From contig NZ_JACTOJ010000015.1 of assembly GCF_032335695.1 (NCBI RefSeq), forward strand, positions 56,676 through 120,675: a stretch of DNA of 64,000 nt, read 5' to 3'. Shown piece by piece: positions 62,580 to 64,000 of this stretch (positions are counted from its first letter, which is position 1; each line of letters starts with the position of its first letter). This DNA comes from JACTOJ01 sp032335695 (lineage in GTDB: Bacteria; Bacillota; Clostridia; Clostridiales; Clostridiaceae). A model generated the notes under the pieces. It had not been told where the DNA came from. It ran no database searches and saw nothing but the letters and a program-made list of their open reading frames with translations. Position numbers and translations under genes: made by a program.

Positions 62580-62642
62580 AATAATATTCCTCCTAATTTC
62601 TACGATTATAATTGACACACACTCTATTGTGCGATATTATAT

Positions 62643-62673
62643 ATCATAAACTTGAGAGTACACTCTCAGTCAA
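62643..62673 (-). promoter_or_regulatory. MerR-type promoter with 19-base spacer
   Basis: On the minus strand TTGACT (62673-62668) and TATGAT (62648-62643) are 19 bases apart, and the spacer holds the perfect palindrome GAGAGTGTACTCTC. This fits MerR-family control of the aldo/keto reductase. Confidence 0.8.
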
Positions 62674-62760
62674 GGAGGTTCTTAAAAATTTTCGTTGGAT
62701 TAAAAAATCGTAACTTTAATAAGCCTTTTGAGAAGTATCAAAAACAAGTGAGGAATAAAA

Positions 62761-63219
62761 ATGTACTATACAGTTAGTGAAATATCCAAAAAAATTAATA
62801 TATCTCCGCATACCCTTCGTTTTTATGCTAAAGAATGACTAATGCCATTTGTTGAACGCAGCCAAAGCGGAATCCGTATGTTCAAGGATGCTGATTTTGA
62901 ACCTCTTTGCATGATTCAATGGCTAAAAAAATCAGGGATGTCAATTAAAGAGATAAAGGAATTTATGAACTGGTGTATTCAAGGTGATGAAACAATTAAC
63001 CAGCGGCTCAACATGTTCAGAGAACAGCAGAAAAAAGTTACAGAACAGATAGCGGAATTACAGAAAACTCTCGATTTGATCAAATATAAATTCTGGTACT
63101 ATGAAACTGCGCAAGCCGCTGGGACATGTGCTGTACATGATTCCTTAATACCGGAAGATATTCCCGAAGGCATTCGGAATTTAAAAGAAAAAATGGAAGA
63201 AATATATTTTAATAAATAA
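62761..63219 (+). pseudogene. MerR-family regulator with in-frame TGA
   Basis: The reading starts MYYTVSEISKKINISPHTLRFYAKE, then TGA (62836-62838) where relatives have Gly (KEGLxPFVER), then LMPFVERSQSGIRMFKDADFEPLCMIQWLKKSGMSIKEIKEF to the end. One base change (GGA to TGA) explains it. The rest (coiled coil, helical end) is intact. An ATG just after the stop could give a protein without its DNA-reading helix. Divergent from the aldo/keto reductase. Confidence 0.82.
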
Positions 63220-63251
63220 ATAGAAATTTTAAACTAAATTAATATAAAATG

Positions 63252-63290
63252 CTAATGCTCTACCCTATTTCCCTTGGTAGAGCATTAGTT
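63252..63290 (+). terminator. Terminator after the MerR gene
   Basis: A perfect 13-bp stem CTAATGCTCTACC / GGTAGAGCATTAG, then TTCTT. Confidence 0.85.
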
Positions 63291-63387
63291 CTTATCTTAA
63301 AATTTTCACTTTATTTATCTTTAAACCTCAACTCATATAATGCCATTGCTTTTTCTCATAAAACTAGTTACACCAAAGGTTACGAGG

Positions 63388-63432
63388 ATAGTCTACGTCA
63401 TTTGTGGTACGGTTCACCGTAACTTATTACAA
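63388..63432. repeat. Palindromic repeat copy, right arm lost
   Basis: AGTCTACGT, then TGGTACGGTTCACCGTAAC, as in 60314-60367, but the right arm is replaced by TTATTACAACC. Confidence 0.7.
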
Positions 63433-63486
63433 CCAAACGATTTTTATTATGAATTAAAATTGCTATGTTCTTAATATAACCTAAAA

Positions 63487-63515
63487 AAGAAGGCTGTAAC
63501 AAGCCTTCTTAATTT
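63487..63515. terminator. Terminator-like hairpin
   Basis: AAGAAGGCT pairs with AGCCTTCTT over GTAACA, followed by AATTTTT. No gene is clearly attached. Confidence 0.65.
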
Positions 63516-63623
63516 TTATGCAAAACTTTCATCTAAAATTTGACTTTTCTATTTATTCCACTTACAATAAACACCAATACGAAACTTAAACGGAATATAA
63601 AAGACTTTAAGGAGTGAAAAATA

Positions 63624-63704
63624 ATGTTTAATAAAGAAAAAAGAATTTTAGTACAAGCCCTGAGAAAGCAATTTACTAAAATTCTATCAACTAAAAATAA
63701 CTAA
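63624..63704 (+). CDS. Very small basic peptide gene (26 residues), tentative
   Basis: MFNKEKRILVQALRKQFTKILSTKNN, with AAGGAG nine bases before the ATG and a terminator 90 bases downstream. Basic and amphipathic. No family recognised; kept because the ribosome site and terminator are good. Confidence 0.4.
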   Translation: MFNKEKRILVQALRKQFTKILSTKNN

Positions 63705-63794
63705 CATTTATTATGTAATATACAATATCACAGGATAAAACTTTTTTCAAGTTTTATATAGGATAAATATATAAGAAGTTGATAGAATCGGTAA

Positions 63795-63855
63795 GGCTTG
63801 TACATTAAATTCTTTAGAAATAAAGATTTTAATAATGTATAAGCCCTTTTTTGTT
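63795..63855 (+). terminator. Terminator near the right end
   Basis: GGCTTGTACATTAAA pairs with TTTAATAATGTATAAGCC (one bulge), followed by CTTTTTTG. Beyond it (63857-64000) is a CCTCC/GGAGG hairpin and a short piece ASTLGEISANNFTEFFPVVF; I see no complete gene. Confidence 0.7.
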
Positions 63856-64000
63856 TTCTATATTCCTCCAAAAGGAGGGATGTAAAATGATGTAACTGGC
63901 AAGTACTTTGGGAGAAATTTCGGCAAATAATTTTACTGAATTTTTTCCAGTTGTTTTTGTTTGAACAAGGATTCCCTATGTTCTAACCTAAAGCTCTTAC

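Noticed and set aside
62836..62838. TGA in the MerR gene as recoding (selenocysteine or UGA-Gly)
   Set aside because: Other genes here end cleanly with TGA, no hairpin typical of bacterial selenocysteine insertion is visible downstream, and the expected residue is Gly reachable by one base change.
1..64000. CRISPR array, rRNA operon or intact tRNA gene
   Set aside because: No regular spaced repeats, and no 16S/23S or complete cloverleaf sequence was seen; only the broken tRNA-Ser half.

Overview
The window looks like chromosomal DNA of a spore-forming Clostridium (sensu stricto). Support: strongly AT-rich sequence, AGGAGG-type ribosome sites before nearly every gene, dense strong Rho-independent terminators, four YheC/YheD-type spore-coat ATP-grasp genes, a radical-SAM aminomutase, and barnase/barstar and VanW-family genes of Firmicutes type. 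This assignment is inferred from gene content; no rRNA gene or intact tRNA was seen.

Layout. 0-3 kb: the 3' part of a metallophosphoesterase gene, relics of a Tn3-family transposon (transposase tail and serine-recombinase tail), then a secreted barnase-type RNase with its barstar inhibitor. 3-16 kb: housekeeping and accessory genes in small units (secreted protein, CE2-type esterase, DUF1304 protein, two-metal lactonase-like hydrolase, Gfo/Idh oxidoreductase, MATE pump), then two TetR/MFS efflux pairs, a VanW protein and a divergent SDR/MarR pair, several with visible operators. 16-28 kb: a carbohydrate locus (GH3 beta-glucosidase, LacI regulator, solute-binding lipoprotein, two permeases, an 1100-residue GH94 phosphorylase and a PhnP-like hydrolase) whose content matches 1,2-beta-glucan (sophorooligosaccharide) use; four LacI-type operators lie in the divergent promoter region. 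28-36 kb: PLP ornithine/lysine-type decarboxylase, an lrgA-lrgB-unknown-GntR operon with a FadR/PdhR-type operator, and a probable glutamate 2,3-aminomutase. 36-44 kb: four YheC/YheD ATP-grasp paralogues, a 17-cysteine protein and an amino-acid permease, with a small MITE-like element.

44-52 kb: accessory genes (a GC-rich GNAT acetyltransferase, P-loop kinase, DfsB-like protein, GGDEF and HD-GYP proteins, SEC-C methionine aminopeptidase). At 49.7-52.4 kb two copies of a tRNA-Ser 3'-end/terminator-like repeat bracket an HD-GYP gene, an unknown gene and a decayed tyrosine integrase, consistent with a dying integrated element. 52-57 kb: a mannose-family PTS (IIAB, IIC, IID, DUF956) driven by a textbook sigma-54 promoter, followed by what seems to be the broken tail of its LevR-type activator and a DUF262 relic. 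57-64 kb: an AraC-regulated GH42 beta-galactosidase bracketed by copies of a palindromic repeat, then a flavodoxin-like protein, a dead and a live aldo/keto reductase, and a MerR gene with an in-frame TGA.

Most striking points: the sigma-54 PTS promoter next to a decayed activator, the ATP-grasp/cysteine-rich cluster, the lrgAB operon with a PdhR-like site, the 1,2-beta-glucan locus, the palindromic repeat family and the tRNA-Ser/integrase relic. The coordinate calls come from reading the sequence; no database search or folding was run.
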